Positions 53,661 to 64,000 of a DNA stretch of 64,000 nt are shown piece by piece. The translations under genes were made by a program, and so were the position numbers. The stretch spans positions 37,209,609 through 37,273,608 of the forward strand of contig CM075760.1 in assembly GCA_037974335.1 (NCBI GenBank). The letters run 5' to 3'. Under the pieces are notes generated by a model, which saw only the letters and a program-made list of their open reading frames with translations, was not told where the DNA came from and did no database searches. Within the stretch, counting starts at the first letter, position 1. Each line of letters opens with the position of its first letter. This stretch comes from Prionace glauca (taxonomy: Eukaryota > Chordata > Chondrichthyes > Carcharhiniformes > Carcharhinidae).

Positions 53661-54617
53661 GGCACATGTGTTCTTGTGTCTCTCCAGGTTTGAAGATCAG
53701 TTGAATCCCTGTCCACACACAGAACACGTGTACGATCTCTCTCCACTGTAAACGGTGCAATGTTGTTTCAGTCTGTGTAACCAGTTAAAGCTCTTTCCAT
53801 TATCAGTGCATTGGAACACCCTCACTCGGGTGTTCCAGTCACACTGATGTTTAAAATTTCCTTAAGCAAACAGATCAGAGAAACATTGCTTTTCTAGATT
53901 CAAAGCTTGATGATATTCAGGTCCCAATAAATCAAATGACTCTATCAAATCTTCATGTGACGTTTAGTTTGAAATTTCTGTCAGTAAATCCTCACCTCTT
54001 GATGTCTATGAAAGGAATTTACAACAGACATCAGTGTCAGTACAGGATAGAAATTCAGAACAGACAATTCTAGTGTCTATGGAACATTCATTCCTTTCTC
54101 AGTCCCCAAAAGCTGTCAATCTCCATCCCACACACTCTCCCTCAATTCTCACTCTGCTCTCCTGCATATACAACCTCCCAAGTCTATTGATTCAGGCTGA
54201 TTAACGGATCCATGCTGACTACTTTCTGTATTGGACACAGAGATCTGAAAATCTACGTGTAACGACCGGCCTACACGCTCGGAATTAAAATCTGTGCCAT
54301 TCGCGGGACTGAATTACTGGATTGGGAGGAGAGAAGGATGTAGGGAAGAATTTTACTTCAGTGCAGAAAGGTCATAACCTGGAACCCGCTGCCTCATGCA
54401 AATGATCCATGATTAATCTTCAAGCTGACAGCCACGTTAAAGTTTTACATTTGGATATAAATGAGCAGCCTGATGATGTGTGTAAAACACTTTATTACCT
54501 GGTTACAGACCGGTGAAGAATGTGAGGGGGATTTTTATTTAGGCAGCGGGTGGTGACCTGGAAGTTCAAAATTGAAGCTGAAAATGGAAAGGGGGAGAAA
54601 AGAGGTTTTTTACTCAC
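53661..54617 (-). other. ZF9 leader, acceptor and intron 1
   Basis: Relic finger at about 53700-53815. Acceptor ct at 54006-54007 (tttcatag, weaker than in relatives); conserved block at 54040-54250. An unrelated stretch at 54255-54590 (cgaccggcctacacgctcgg) is not found in other copies. Donor actcac at 54612-54617. Confidence 0.6.
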
Positions 54618-55094
54618 AGATGGTGGAGAAGGGAGGAGGATTGAGTCTATCTGAAGCTCAATCTTCATTCAGAGAGAGAGCAGCAGCAGCAGCTTTGCTG
54701 GGCAGGAATGAACAAGCTCATTGTCCAACTTCCGCATTCAGACAATTCTGATTGGCTGGAGGACCGGACTCCTTCCGGTCCTCCAACTCTTTCCATTGGT
54801 TAACGCTTCAGCATGACGGTCAGGGGATGGGGAATCCCCTGCACATGCGCAGCTTCCCCACTCCCTTGGACATGCGCAGTCCCGGGCCGTGGGGGAGGGG
54901 GAGATCACCGAGTGGCTTCTCGCTCTGGCCGGAGCCGCCAGCCGCTTGTCTGGAAACCTTGGCTCGAGGAGGGGGAGGGGAGCAATGGGTGGGGGCGGGG
55001 CTCCCGGGAGGAGAACAATGGGTGGGGGCGGGGCTCCCGGGTCCGCGCGCCGGAGATCCCACCCCCTGTAAACTTTCTCCTGTCTGCAACATCT
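54618..55094. promoter_or_regulatory. Bidirectional promoter P6 between ZF9 and ZF10
   Basis: Minus first exon at about 54618-54715 (agcttcagatagactcaa, then cagcaaagctgctgctgctg on the minus strand). Plus first exon ends aacatctGTGAGT with the exon end at 55094. CCAAT boxes near 54751 and 54796, tgcgcag at about 54846 and 54873, and two copies of the 33-bp GC-box unit at 54980-55045. Both donors are intact. Confidence 0.7.
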
Positions 55095-55862
55095 GTGAGT
55101 GAAACACTTTCCTTTCTCCCCCTTTCCATTTCCCATTCTGGGGGAAACTGGGGACTTGCAACAACTGAAGGGAAAGGAAGTGAATCCAGTCTGTGCATTC
55201 CACACATTGTCAGTCCAGTCAGATAGACAGATATCTGTCTGGCAGCCTGCATGGAGATTTTCAGCAGGAAGCAGTGAGCATGGATCTGTCAATCAGTCTC
55301 AATCAGCAACTTCAGGAGAATTGGGAGGGTGAATATTAGATACAGCAGAGTGAGAATGGAGGGAGTGTGTGGAATGGAGACTTACAGCTTTTGGGGAATG
55401 AGAGAGGAAAGAATGTTCCATAGAAACTAGAATTGTCTGTTCTGAATTTCTATCCTATATTGAAAGTGATGAATTTTGTTAACTCCTTTTACAGGATATC
55501 AGATGATGAGGATTTTACAAACAGAAATCTCAAATCAAACATCACATCAACATCTGACAGTCACTCAAATCATCGGGACCTGAATGCTATCGACCTTTGA
55601 ATCTAGAAGGAAAAATGTTTCTCTGTTCTGTCTGCTTTTGCAGTCTTGAAATATCAGTGTGATTGGAACAGCACTGACACACACACACAGAAAATTAACT
55701 GAGATTTTCCCATGCATTGACTGTGGAAAGAGCTTCCCAGTTACACAGCCATAAACATAGCTGTAAAAAATATTGCCCCATCACAGCAGGGCACCATAAT
55801 CTTGTTCTGTATGAGACTTCTACTGACAGTCAAACCTGGAGCAACACAAGGACATCTCCAAC
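55095..55862 (+). other. ZF10 intron 1 and leader
   Basis: Intron 55095-55494 (GTGAGT ... ttttacag), 400 bp, with the conserved block. The leader 55495-55862 has a damaged relic finger (about 55710-55770). Confidence 0.7.
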
Positions 55863-56705
55863 ATGGAGAAACCGTGGAAATGTGCGGATTGTGGGAAGGT
55901 TTGCAAAAGACCGTCTGAGCTGGAAACTCATCGACGTATTCACACTGGAGAGAAGCCATACACCTGCTCTGTGTGTGGGAAGGGGTTCACTCGGTTATCT
56001 CATCTGCAGCGACATCGACTGGTTCACACTGGAGAAAGAGCGCTCATCTGCTTTGAGTGTGGGGACGGATTTGCTAATTTACCCAGTCTGCAGAGACACC
56101 AGCGCGTTCACACTGGAGAGAGACCATTCACCTGCGCAGAGTGTGGGAAAGGATTTACGCAGTTATCCAACCTGTCGAAACACAAAATCACTCACAGCAA
56201 TGAGAGACCCTTTAAATGCTCTGACTGTGAGAGTGGTTTCAAAAGCTCTCGGGAACTGATGATTCATCAGCGCATTCACACTGGGGAGAGACCGTTCAGC
56301 TGCTCTCACTGCACAAAGAGATTTAGGACGTCATCCCACCTGCGGGAGCACCAGAGAATTCACACCAGAGAGAGACCATTCACTTGCTCTGTGTGTGGGA
56401 AAGGATTCACTCATTCATCCAGCCTGCTGAGCCACAATCTCATTCACACCCAGGAGAGACCCTTTAAATGCTCTGATTGTGGACGTGGTTTCAAATGTTC
56501 TCGGGATCTGATGCTCCACCAGCGCACTCACACTGAGGAGAGACTGTTCAGCTGCTCTCTCTGCACAAAGACGTTCAAAACCTCATCCAATCTGCAGCAA
56601 CACCAGCGAGTTCACACTGGGGAGAGACCGTTCATCTGCTGTGTGTGTGGGAAGGGATTCACTCAGTCATCCAGTATGCGGAGACACCAGCAAGCTCACA
56701 AGTGA
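55863..56705 (+). CDS. ZF10, ten-finger C2H2 protein, intact
   Basis: 280 residues from MEKPWKCADCGKVCKRPS to HQQAHK and TGA. Ten fingers; finger 1 has C where the core F normally stands (CGKVCK), while its zinc ligands are kept. Fingers 4-9 are two full rounds of the three-step order. No stop, shift or lost ligand. First exon, donor, acceptor and AATAAA (56960-56965) are all present, so this is the most complete transcription unit in the window. Presumed nuclear DNA-binding factor without effector domain. Confidence 0.93.
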   Translation: MEKPWKCADCGKVCKRPSELETHRRIHTGEKPYTCSVCGKGFTRLSHLQRHRLVHTGERALICFECGDGFANLPSLQRHQRVHTGERPFTCAECGKGFTQLSNLSKHKITHSNERPFKCSDCESGFKSSRELMIHQRIHTGERPFSCSHCTKRFRTSSHLREHQRIHTRERPFTCSVCGKGFTHSSSLLSHNLIHTQERPFKCSDCGRGFKCSRDLMLHQRTHTEERLFSCSLCTKTFKTSSNLQQHQRVHTGERPFICCVCGKGFTQSSSMRRHQQAHK

Positions 56706-56965
56706 TAACTGGTGTTGGATTCTGCTGTTATTGTTGCTGTTAATCACATCCAGGACTGAACCATGTTCATTCTGACAGTTGGTGAAATGGGAGGGTCGGA
56801 GGGTTTCTTTCTGCTGGACTCACGACTTTGCTTCCAGTGGGCTGATGCTCTTTGAGCCTGGGAGAGCACATTTCCACGAAATGATCCACAGAAGCTGATG
56901 AAGAACATTTTATCCTGGACAGTAAATAGTGTTTTTCTCCCCACTTCAGGTAGATCTAAAATAAA
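56706..56965 (+). terminator. ZF10 3' UTR with polyadenylation signal
   Basis: Family 3' UTR (ccatgttcattctgacagtt, ctgatgctctttgagcctgg) ending AATAAA at 56960-56965. Confidence 0.75.
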
Positions 56966-57065
56966 TACTGAAAAAACTGGAAAAATGCAGCAGGTCTGGC
57001 AGCATCTGTGGAGAGAGAAACAGAGTTACCATTTCACACTGCTGGATTGGGAATCAGTCTAGTAA
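56966..57065 (+). repeat. Half copy of the inverted-arm repeat
   Basis: aaactggaaaaatgcagcag, tctggcagcatctgtggaga; related to 10.56 kb. Confidence 0.5.
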
Positions 57066-57106
57066 ACCTCCTCTGAAATGCTTCCATGGTATTTACAAAA
57101 TAAGAC

Positions 57107-57422
57107 AGCACAGCAGCACAGTGGTTAGCACTGCAGCATCACAACACCAAGGACCCAGGTTCAATTCCAGCCTGGGTCACTGTCTGTGTGGAGGTTGCAT
57201 GTTCTCCCTGTGTCTGTGTGGGTTTCCTCCAGATACTCCGATTTCCTCCCACAGTCCAAAGATGTGTGGGTTAGGTTGATTGGCTATGCTAAATTGCCCT
57301 TTGTATCAGGCGGACTAGCTAGATGCATGTGGTTATGGGAATAGGGCCTGGGTAGGATTGTATTTGGTACAGACTCGATGGACAGAACGGCCTCTGTCTG
57401 TGCTGTAGGGATTCTACAATCC
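57107..57422 (+). mobile_element. V-SINE, full length
   Basis: Head cagcagcacagtggttagca, B box ggttcaattcc, V core, tail gatggacagaacggcctctg...gattctacaat. Confidence 0.85.
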
Positions 57423-57429
57423 TTTGTTT

Positions 57430-57560
57430 AATAGGAGACAAAAACTGCACCCAGTATTCAAGATGCAGTCTCAGCAACCTCCTGTATAACTGAAGCATAA
57501 TATCTTTACTTATATGTTCAATTTCTCTCAGAATAAAAGATTGCATTCCATTGTAAGAAT
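57430..57560 (-). mobile_element. CR1-type LINE fragment
   Basis: Reversed ORF2 remnant (aaactgcacccagtattcaa, ctcagaataaaagattgcat). Confidence 0.5.
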
Positions 57561-57879
57561 TCTGATTTGTTTGAACTAAGATTTATGGGGTTCACTTGTT
57601 TACAACAACCTCCCTAACCATAAATCACCCAGGCTCCAGTGACTTAACCATATGGAAAAAAAAACACTTTAAATGGTGAATTGAGAAAGTTTATTCACCA
57701 TTAAAAATGTAACAAGTCAGCAAGATAAAAAAAAAAGCAAAGTATCGATCAACAGTAAAGGGGAAAGCTTAACTTTAACTTCTCTCCATCCCTCTCAGAC
57801 CAGGACATGAAGTGGTGGCTGTGAAGACATGGATAACTTATGAAATCAACAGCTCCCAACACCTCTCTGAAGGACACAG

Positions 57880-58143
57880 TGGTTAGCACGACTGCCTGAC
57901 AGCCCCAGAGACCCAGGTTTGAGGTCCGCCTTGGGTCACTGTCTGTATGGAGTCTGCACATTCTTCCCCTGTCTGTGTGGGTTTTTTCCCCAAAGTCCAA
58001 AGGACTTGCTGGTTCGGTGCATTGAGCATTTTCCCTCAGTTTACCCAAACAGGCAGCAGAGCGTCGTAACTGAGGGATTTTCAGAGTAACTTCATTGCAG
58101 TACGAATATAAGCCTATATGTGACACTAATAAATAAACTTTAA
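57880..58143 (+). mobile_element. V-SINE with TTCATTGCAG-type tail
   Basis: Head cagtggttagcacgactgcc, core gtctgtatggagtctgcaca, tail cagagtaacttcattgcagt, ending aataaactttaaa. Confidence 0.8.
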
Positions 58144-58454
58144 AAACCTTGAACTTTTAAAACCTTTTGCCAAATTGGTTTCTTGAATCCTTTTATTTTA
58201 TACTTTCAAAATATAGAAAGCCCAGCTGAGCCAATTGTTGGGGATTAGCCAGTTGGTCTATAACTTGTCAATATTGAAATTGGTTTGGTTTTTAGATAAT
58301 TGCACACATTGTCTGAATTTTAAGACAGTTCATTCTCTCAACCGATATCTGTTAGCTTGGGGTAGCCTGAGTGTCGACTATTAATTGGTTAACATCAGTC
58401 AGTGTTGAGACATCTGAACAGGAGCCTATTCATTCCCTTCAATCAATGTTAACA

Positions 58455-58748
58455 ATGTTTTAAAGTTTATTTATTAGTGTCATAAGTAGGCTGACATTAA
58501 CACTGCAATGAAGTTACTGGGAAAATCCCCTAGTCACTATAATCTGACATCTGTTCAGGTACATTGTGGGAGAATTTAGCATAGCCAATCCATCTAACCC
58601 ATAGGAACAAACTGGAGCACCCAGAGGAAACCCACACAGACAAAGGGAGAACATACAGACTCTGCATAGTCACCCAAACTGGGAATCGAACCCAGGTCCC
58701 TGGCGCTCTGAGGCAGCAGTGCTAACCACTGTGGCACCGTGCCATCCT
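58455..58748 (-). mobile_element. V-SINE with TTCATTGCAG-type tail, full length
   Basis: Reversed: tttaaagtttatttattagt at the left, core ggagcacccagaggaaaccc, head gctaaccactgtggcaccgt at the right. Confidence 0.85.
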
Positions 58749-59589
58749 AACAAGTCTCGTTACCTGATTTTTTTTCTTCTGTTGTCCTCAGAAGGGAACA
58801 TCTTATAATCCCCACAGCATTTTAACCATTCTTAATGTTTATAATTCTAAAAGTTATAAACTTTGGTGTTCAAATTTACATTTCCAGCCTTTTTAACATG
58901 TGTAGTAATGAATCATTTATTCTTTAATTGTCTCACAATTCGGGCTGTCTATTTAACTAATCTGGCTGCTTTCCCATTGTGGGAACTTCAGTCCACAAAT
59001 AAGGAAGTCAAATGTGTTGTTAAAAGCAGAATGTTCTGGATATAAATAAATAACAAAGTTTAAAAAACAGTGGTAAACAAAAGGAAACAGGAGCATTAAA
59101 ACCAGCCTGGACTTGCAGACTGAAACCCTGCCCAAAGCCCACATGTGCTCAGAAGGGAGAAAGGTTGAGAAGAACACTCTGTAACACTTCTCTCCCCCTT
59201 AAATTTCAATCCTCCATCAGGACAGAAATACAACAAAACTAACGTCTTTAATGATACGGAGCCCTGTCAGAGCTATGCGGTTGCACTGCGACCTGTACAA
59301 TACCACTGGTAAATCTTGTAATGGTGGATCTGGAATGGGAGGTGAAGGGGTAATTTAAGAATCTGTACATGAATATTCCTCTTCCAGTCCCACAGCAGAG
59401 TCAACTGGCAAAGCTGGGAACACAGGAACCATTTCCTGGTGAACATCCACAGCAGCATGACCCTCTGCCACGTTCTCAGTAATGATTGCTGACTCTGAAA
59501 CTGTTCCTGACTCAGGGTCACACCGCAAGCGAATATGGTCTTGGTGGCTATGCTTAAAATTTCTGCATTTATGGTTCTCATAAATCCTC
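58749..59589. other. Intergenic, nothing recognised
   Basis: Mostly AT-rich; short frames on the minus strand at 59273-59591 show no known motif. Confidence 0.4.
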
Positions 59590-61640
59590 AATTATAACTA
59601 AAATAGACACAGGAGTTTTCGGGTGATTTAAAACAAATGAACTGTCTGTTGAAAGGGTAACTTTTCTACAAAACTTAAAGGGGTGGGGAGTGAGCAGAAA
59701 AAACTTGACAAACAATTACGTCACTTTACACAAGTTTAAAAATCTTCATCAACAACAAAACAAACTTAATTTTAAGTGTCATCTACAATTTTTTTTCTTC
59801 CTCAACCGAATAATTTTAATTTGTTCAGTTTTTGTCAGGGATGGGTAACTTTTGTCTTTATAAACTGGTTCACTCATTTTGTTAATTCTACGTGGGGTCA
59901 TGGAATCAGAACACAGACTATCATCCTTATCCTTTTTATCCTTCTGCCGCTATTCCCTCTGTTTTGAGGGATTCCAATCAGGCTGAAGCTTCTTAACACT
60001 AAAGTAAAATACTGCGGATGCTGGAATCTGAAAAAAACCCTAGAAAATGCTGGAAACACTCAACAGCTGTGACAGCATCTGTGGAGAGAGAATAGAGCCA
60101 ATGTTTTGACTCTTGATGACCCTTAATAAGTGCTCTTCCGAAGTGTTATCCAGACTCAAAACGTTGGCTCTATTCTCTTATCAGGTAAGAGACCTGTCCG
60201 GTCCCCTCCTGAGCTCTGGTTATAATCCTATCCATGCTTGGGTAGGATTATAACCATTAGAATCTACTCTCAGAGATCCGCTTTTCAGTTCAGTGCTACT
60301 TGGAGAACACCATCACGTCACTGACTATCAGGTCACAAATGTATGATACAATAATTTAAACAATGCCTGAGAACGCCCTGAACCAACTACCTATCACCAT
60401 TTGTTGATTGGTCAGACCCTCTTTTTACAGATTCAAGTCTCTCAGCTGCTTAACACAAGCCGGTCCTGGAATAATGTTAATTGTAACTCATTCCAAGTAA
60501 ATATTATCACCAGGTCCTCTGTCAGGGCCCTGATAAGCAGTTTTAATGGTCTGTGATTGCAGAAACTGAGCTGTCACAGGAATGTGGTCAATATAGTCCA
60601 GTCCCATAATGCATCACATTCAATCTGCAGTCCATCAATTATAACAGAATATGTGTCTGTATGTAGCTGCCTCGGCCACGGTCAACCCCAACACTGCCTT
60701 CCTGAACTATAATGCCTGAGGTGTAAGTACACCCACAGTGCAGTTAGGGAGGGATTTCCAGCGACACATTCCAGACTTTCACTAGACTGTAGGTGGATAC
60801 CAAATTGATATATTCCATTCAACCACATTATTCCAATTTCTTTATTGTCCAGGAAAGTATATTCACAAATCTTTAAAACAGAAATTAAACATTCCCATTT
60901 AATTTCAGGTATTAACATTTTCTGTTTATTGTTGATGTCAGGCTTGGGTTGTTCCTCTTGGAGAAAAGGAGGCTGAGGGGAGATTTGATAGAGGCGGACA
61001 AGAGTGAGGAAGAATATTTTGATGCTGTGAATGGTAATGACCTGGAACTCGCTGTCTGCGAAGGTGGAGGAAGTGGAGACAATTACAAAGGAAATTGGAT
61101 GGGCATTTCAGGGGTTTTCAAACAGAAATGCTGACTAAATATCTCTTAACTTCCAGCCTGGGCTCGATTCCTGGCTTGGGTCACTTCTGTTTGGAGTTTA
61201 CACATTCTCATTGTGTCGGCATGTGTTTCCTCCGGGTGCTCCGGTTTCCTCCCCAAATCTAAAGATGTGCAGGTTAGGTGGATTGGCCATGCTCAATTGC
61301 CTCTTAGGTGTTAGGGGGAACCAGCTAAGGTAAATGCATGGAGTTATGGGGATAGGGCATGGGTGGGATTATGGTCTGTGCAGAGTCAATGGGCTGAATG
61401 GCTTCCTTCTGCACCACAGGGATTTGGTGATTCCTAACACCCTGTCACTCTGTGATCCTTGTGAAATTTAAAACTAGGTATTCACAACAGGACTCAAAGA
61501 GCATCAGCCCACTGGAGGCAAAGTTGTGAGACTGGCCAGTCCAGCAGAAAGAAACCTTCCCCATTGACCAGCTGTGAGAATGAACAAAATGCAGTTCTGG
61601 ATGTAATTGAGAGCTGAAACAATAACAGCAGAATCCCACG
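59590..61640 (-). repeat. Duplicon copy D3, 3' flank of ZF11
   Basis: Same order and orientation as D1: ggggtggggagtgagcagaa at 59680, the inverted-arm repeat at 60005-60180, gttgattggtcagaccct at 60402, tgtgtctgtatgtagctgcc at 60650, CR1 remnant at 60950-61140, caccctgtcactctgtgatc at 61438. A V-SINE at 61150 is found only here. Confidence 0.75.
61150..61436 (+). mobile_element. V-SINE, 5'-truncated, inserted in D3
   Basis: Begins within the B-box region (cctgggctcgattcctggct); core cctccgggtgctccggtttc; tail aatgggctgaatggcttcct. D1 and D2 lack it at this spot. Confidence 0.85.
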
Positions 61641-61647
61641 CGGAATA

Positions 61648-62406
61648 TTATTCATGAATGTGTTGGTGTCTCAGCAGGGTAAATGAATCTTTGAATCTCT
61701 TCCCACACTGAGAGCAGGTGAACGGCCTCTCCCCAATGTGAACTCGCTGGTGCCTCAGCAGGTGGGATGAAACTCTGAATCCCTTCCCACACTGAGAGCA
61801 GGTAAAGGGCCTCTCCCCAGTGTGAAGTCGATGGTGTGCCAGCTGGGTGGATAACTGAGCGAATTTCTTCCCACACTGAGAGCAGGTGAACGGCCTCTCC
61901 CCAGTGTGAACTCGCTCATGTGCCCGCAGGGTGGATGAATGACTGAATCCCTTCCCACACTGAGGGCAGCTGTATGGCCTCTCCCCAGTGTGAACTCGCT
62001 GGTGTGTCTGCAGGTGGGATAACTGAGTGAATCCCTGCCCACACTGAGAGCATATGAATGGTCTCTCCCCAGTGTGAACTCGCTGGTGTGTCCGCAGGTT
62101 GGATAACCGAGTGAATGCCTCCCCACACTGAGAGCAGGTGAACGGTTTCTCCCCTGTATGAACTCGCTGGTGTGTCTGCAGATCAGATGAGTGAGTGAAT
62201 TCCTTCACACACAGAGAGCAGGTGAACGGTCTCTCCCCGGTGTGAACTCGCTGGTGTCTCTGCAGACTGGATGAATGACTGAATCCCTTCGCACACACAT
62301 GGCAGGTGAACGGTCTCTCCCCAGTGTGACTGTGACGATGAATTTCCAGATCAGATGGGACTTTGAATCCCTTCCCACAGTCCCCACATTTCCACGGTTT
62401 CTCCAT
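61648..62406 (-). CDS. ZF11, nine-finger C2H2 protein, intact
   Basis: 252 residues from the ATG at 62406 ([18 protein letters not shown]) to LLRHQHIHE and TGA. Nine fingers of the uniform kind with all zinc ligands; finger 6 starts YSCPQC, and finger 7 has a changed helix ([13 protein letters not shown]). The sequence after the stop is the D3 copy of the flank seen after ZF7 and ZF8, so the three are paralogues, though their finger numbers differ (17, 8 and 9). No first exon is visible to the right: repeats begin at 63.1 kb. Presumed DNA-binding factor. Confidence 0.92.
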   Translation of the reverse strand: MEKPWKCGDCGKGFKVPSDLEIHRHSHTGERPFTCHVCAKGFSHSSSLQRHQRVHTGERPFTCSLCVKEFTHSSDLQTHQRVHTGEKPFTCSQCGEAFTRLSNLRTHQRVHTGERPFICSQCGQGFTQLSHLQTHQRVHTGERPYSCPQCGKGFSHSSTLRAHERVHTGERPFTCSQCGKKFAQLSTQLAHHRLHTGERPFTCSQCGKGFRVSSHLLRHQRVHIGERPFTCSQCGKRFKDSFTLLRHQHIHE

Positions 62407-63108
62407 GGCGTGGGTGTCCCTGTGACTCTCCGGGTTAAACAATCAGTTAAATCTCACACAGATACAGTCTCTCCCCGCTGTGAATGCTGTGATGTATTTT
62501 CAGGCTGTGCACCTGATTAAAGCTCTTTCCACACTCTGCACTGGAACACTCTCACTTGGGGGTGTGTTTGTGTGTCTTGGTGCTTTTCCAGTCACACAGA
62601 CATTTAAAAACTTTTGAAGCAGAAAAACAGAGAAATGTTTTTTTCTTCTAGAATCAAATTCTCGATAATATTCAGGTCTTGATAAACTGAATGACTCTGT
62701 CAAATGTTGATGTGATGTTTGTTTTGCGTATTTGTCTGTAAATCCTCAGCTTCTGATATCCTGTAAAAGGAATTTACAAAAGTAATTATTGTAAGTACAG
62801 AATAGAAATTCAGAACAGACATTCTAGTTTCTAAGGAACATTCTTTCCTCCTTCATTCCCCAAAAGCTGTAAATCTTCATCCCACACACTCTCCCTCCAT
62901 TCTCACTCTGCTGTAACTAATATTCACCCTCCCAATTCTCCTGAAGGTTCTGATTCAGGCTGATTGACAGATCTATGTGAACTGCTTCCGACCCTAGACA
63001 CAGAGAGCTGAAAGTCTCCATGCAGGCTGCCAGACAGATATATTTCTATATGACTTGACTAACAATGTGTGGAATGTACAGAGCGGATTCACTTATTTTC
63101 AATTCAGT
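62407..63108 (-). other. ZF11 leader, acceptor and intron block
   Basis: Relic finger at about 62465-62550. Acceptor ct at 62761-62762 (ccttttacag, then gatatcagaag). Conserved intron block at 62800-63090, ended by a LINE. Confidence 0.65.
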
Positions 63109-63109
63109 G

Positions 63110-63560
63110 GCTAAGGGCGGACAAGATGCCAGGGCCCAATCGTGTCCTTGTTCTTGTGTGGTGACCAGATTTGCACACAGTACTCTAGCTGTGTGCATTG
63201 TGCATAGCTCCATCATAACCTCCTTTTCTTCTATTCTATGCCTCAGCTAACAAAGGGAAGTATCCCAATTCTCTTCTTAACTATTTCATTAATCTATCCT
63301 GCTGTCTTCAGGTTCCAATGGACATACACCCCAAGATTCTTCTGGTCCTCTGTACTTCGTGGAACCAACCATTCATCGTATGTTCCCTTGTCTTGTTAGT
63401 TGTCCTAAAATGAATGATCTCATACTTTCCAGGGTTAAATTGAATTTGCTACTGCTCAGTTCATCTAACCAGCCCATTTGCACCCTGTTATAATCTGAGG
63501 CTTTGCTCCTCATCATTTATCACATCTATGAAATTATTGATCATAATTCTGACACATTTG
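63110..63560 (-). mobile_element. CR1-type LINE fragment, older
   Basis: Reversed ORF2 remnant: gcacacagtactctagctgt, atacaccccaagattcttct, tactttccagggttaaattg. Confidence 0.6.
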
Positions 63561-63584
63561 GATCAGTAAGGCTAAGCCTTACAA

Positions 63585-63895
63585 TAGCACAGTGGTTAGC
63601 ATTGCTGCATCATAGCACCAGGGACTCGAGTTCAATTCTGGTCTCAGGTCACTGTCTGTGTGAAGTTGCACATTTTCCCGTGTCTGTGTGGGTTTCCTCC
63701 AGGTATTCTGGTTTCCTCACACAATCCAAAGATGTGCAGGTTAGGTTGATTGCCTATGGCAAATTGACCCTAGTGTCAGGTGGATTATCAGGGTAATCTG
63801 GGGGGGTTCAGCGAAGAGGGCTTGGGATTGTAGTCAGTGCAGACTTGGTGGGCCGAATGGCCTCCTTCTGCACTGTAGAGATTCTATGATTAATG
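63585..63895 (+). mobile_element. V-SINE, full length
   Basis: Head caatagcacagtggttagca, B box gttcaattctg, core gtgtctgtgtgggtttcctc, tail ggtgggccgaatggcctcct...gattctatgatt. Confidence 0.85.
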
Positions 63896-63904
63896 TGCAC
63901 AATA

Positions 63905-64000
63905 TTAATTTACTCTCCCCTTAACTGTCAGCCATCTCCTGGGGAAAACGGCCCTTTAATTGTCAACATTAGAAAACAGACCATCCTTTTAGTCAGACAA
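63905..64000. repeat. Block shared with 10.43-10.52 kb
   Basis: cagccatctcctggggaaaa and agtcagacaa match the flank left of P1; the block runs off the window, so a P1-like promoter could follow. Confidence 0.5.

Noticed and set aside
59273-59591. Two overlapping minus frames (102 and 78 codons) as a gene
   Set aside because: No motif, no start context and no paralogue in the window; chance frames are likely.

Overview
The window is animal nuclear DNA, most likely from a cartilaginous fish (shark or ray). Two things point there. V-type (HE1-like) SINEs and CR1-type LINE fragments lie everywhere. The only host genes are tandem C2H2 zinc-finger (ZNF) genes with no KRAB or other effector domain. 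The taxon is inferred from repeat families recognised by eye. I see no bacterial, rRNA or complete tRNA genes.

Layout: 0-3.2 kb holds a CR1-type LINE whose ORF2 is open to the left edge, plus SINEs. From 3.2 kb to the right end lie eleven ZNF units, here called ZF1 to ZF11: ZF1 (+, 3.97 kb), ZF2 (-, 8.9), ZF3 (+, 12.4, pseudogene), ZF4 (-, 18.5, pseudogene), ZF5 (-, 24.5), ZF6 (+, 29.3), ZF7 (-, 34.8), ZF8 (+, 43.2), ZF9 (-, 52.1), ZF10 (+, 55.9) and ZF11 (-, 61.6). Strands alternate except at ZF4/ZF5, where an orphan plus-strand first exon marks a lost gene. Truncated leader exons near 36.8-37.1, 39.7-39.9 and 40.8-41.4 kb are further lost units.

Gene plan: a short noncoding first exon, an intron with a block repeated eleven times in the window, then one exon carrying a leader with a relic finger and the whole finger array after a conserved MEKPWKC start. 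Neighbouring units face away from each other and share a GC-rich promoter with CCAAT boxes, GC boxes and NRF1-like sites (11.2, 20.8, 26.7, 41.4 and 54.6 kb). One promoter (41.7-42.3 kb) has a GC-box unit expanded to eighteen 33-bp copies. Arrays are of two kinds: uniform CGKGF fingers (ZF2, 3, 6, 7, 8, 11) and a three-finger higher-order repeat (ZF1, 4, 5, 9, 10).

The cluster looks like ongoing birth and death: whole arrays (ZF8, ZF10, ZF11), arrays with decaying C-terminal ends (ZF1, 5, 7, 9) and dead copies (ZF3, ZF4). A duplicon containing ZF7, ZF8 or ZF11 occurs three times. Between genes lie CR1-type and L2-like LINEs, V-SINEs, Penelope-like elements with a GIY-YIG domain, and a SINE-like insertion headed by the 5' end of U2 snRNA at 14,991. 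The proteins are presumably nuclear DNA-binding factors; their targets cannot be read from the sequence.
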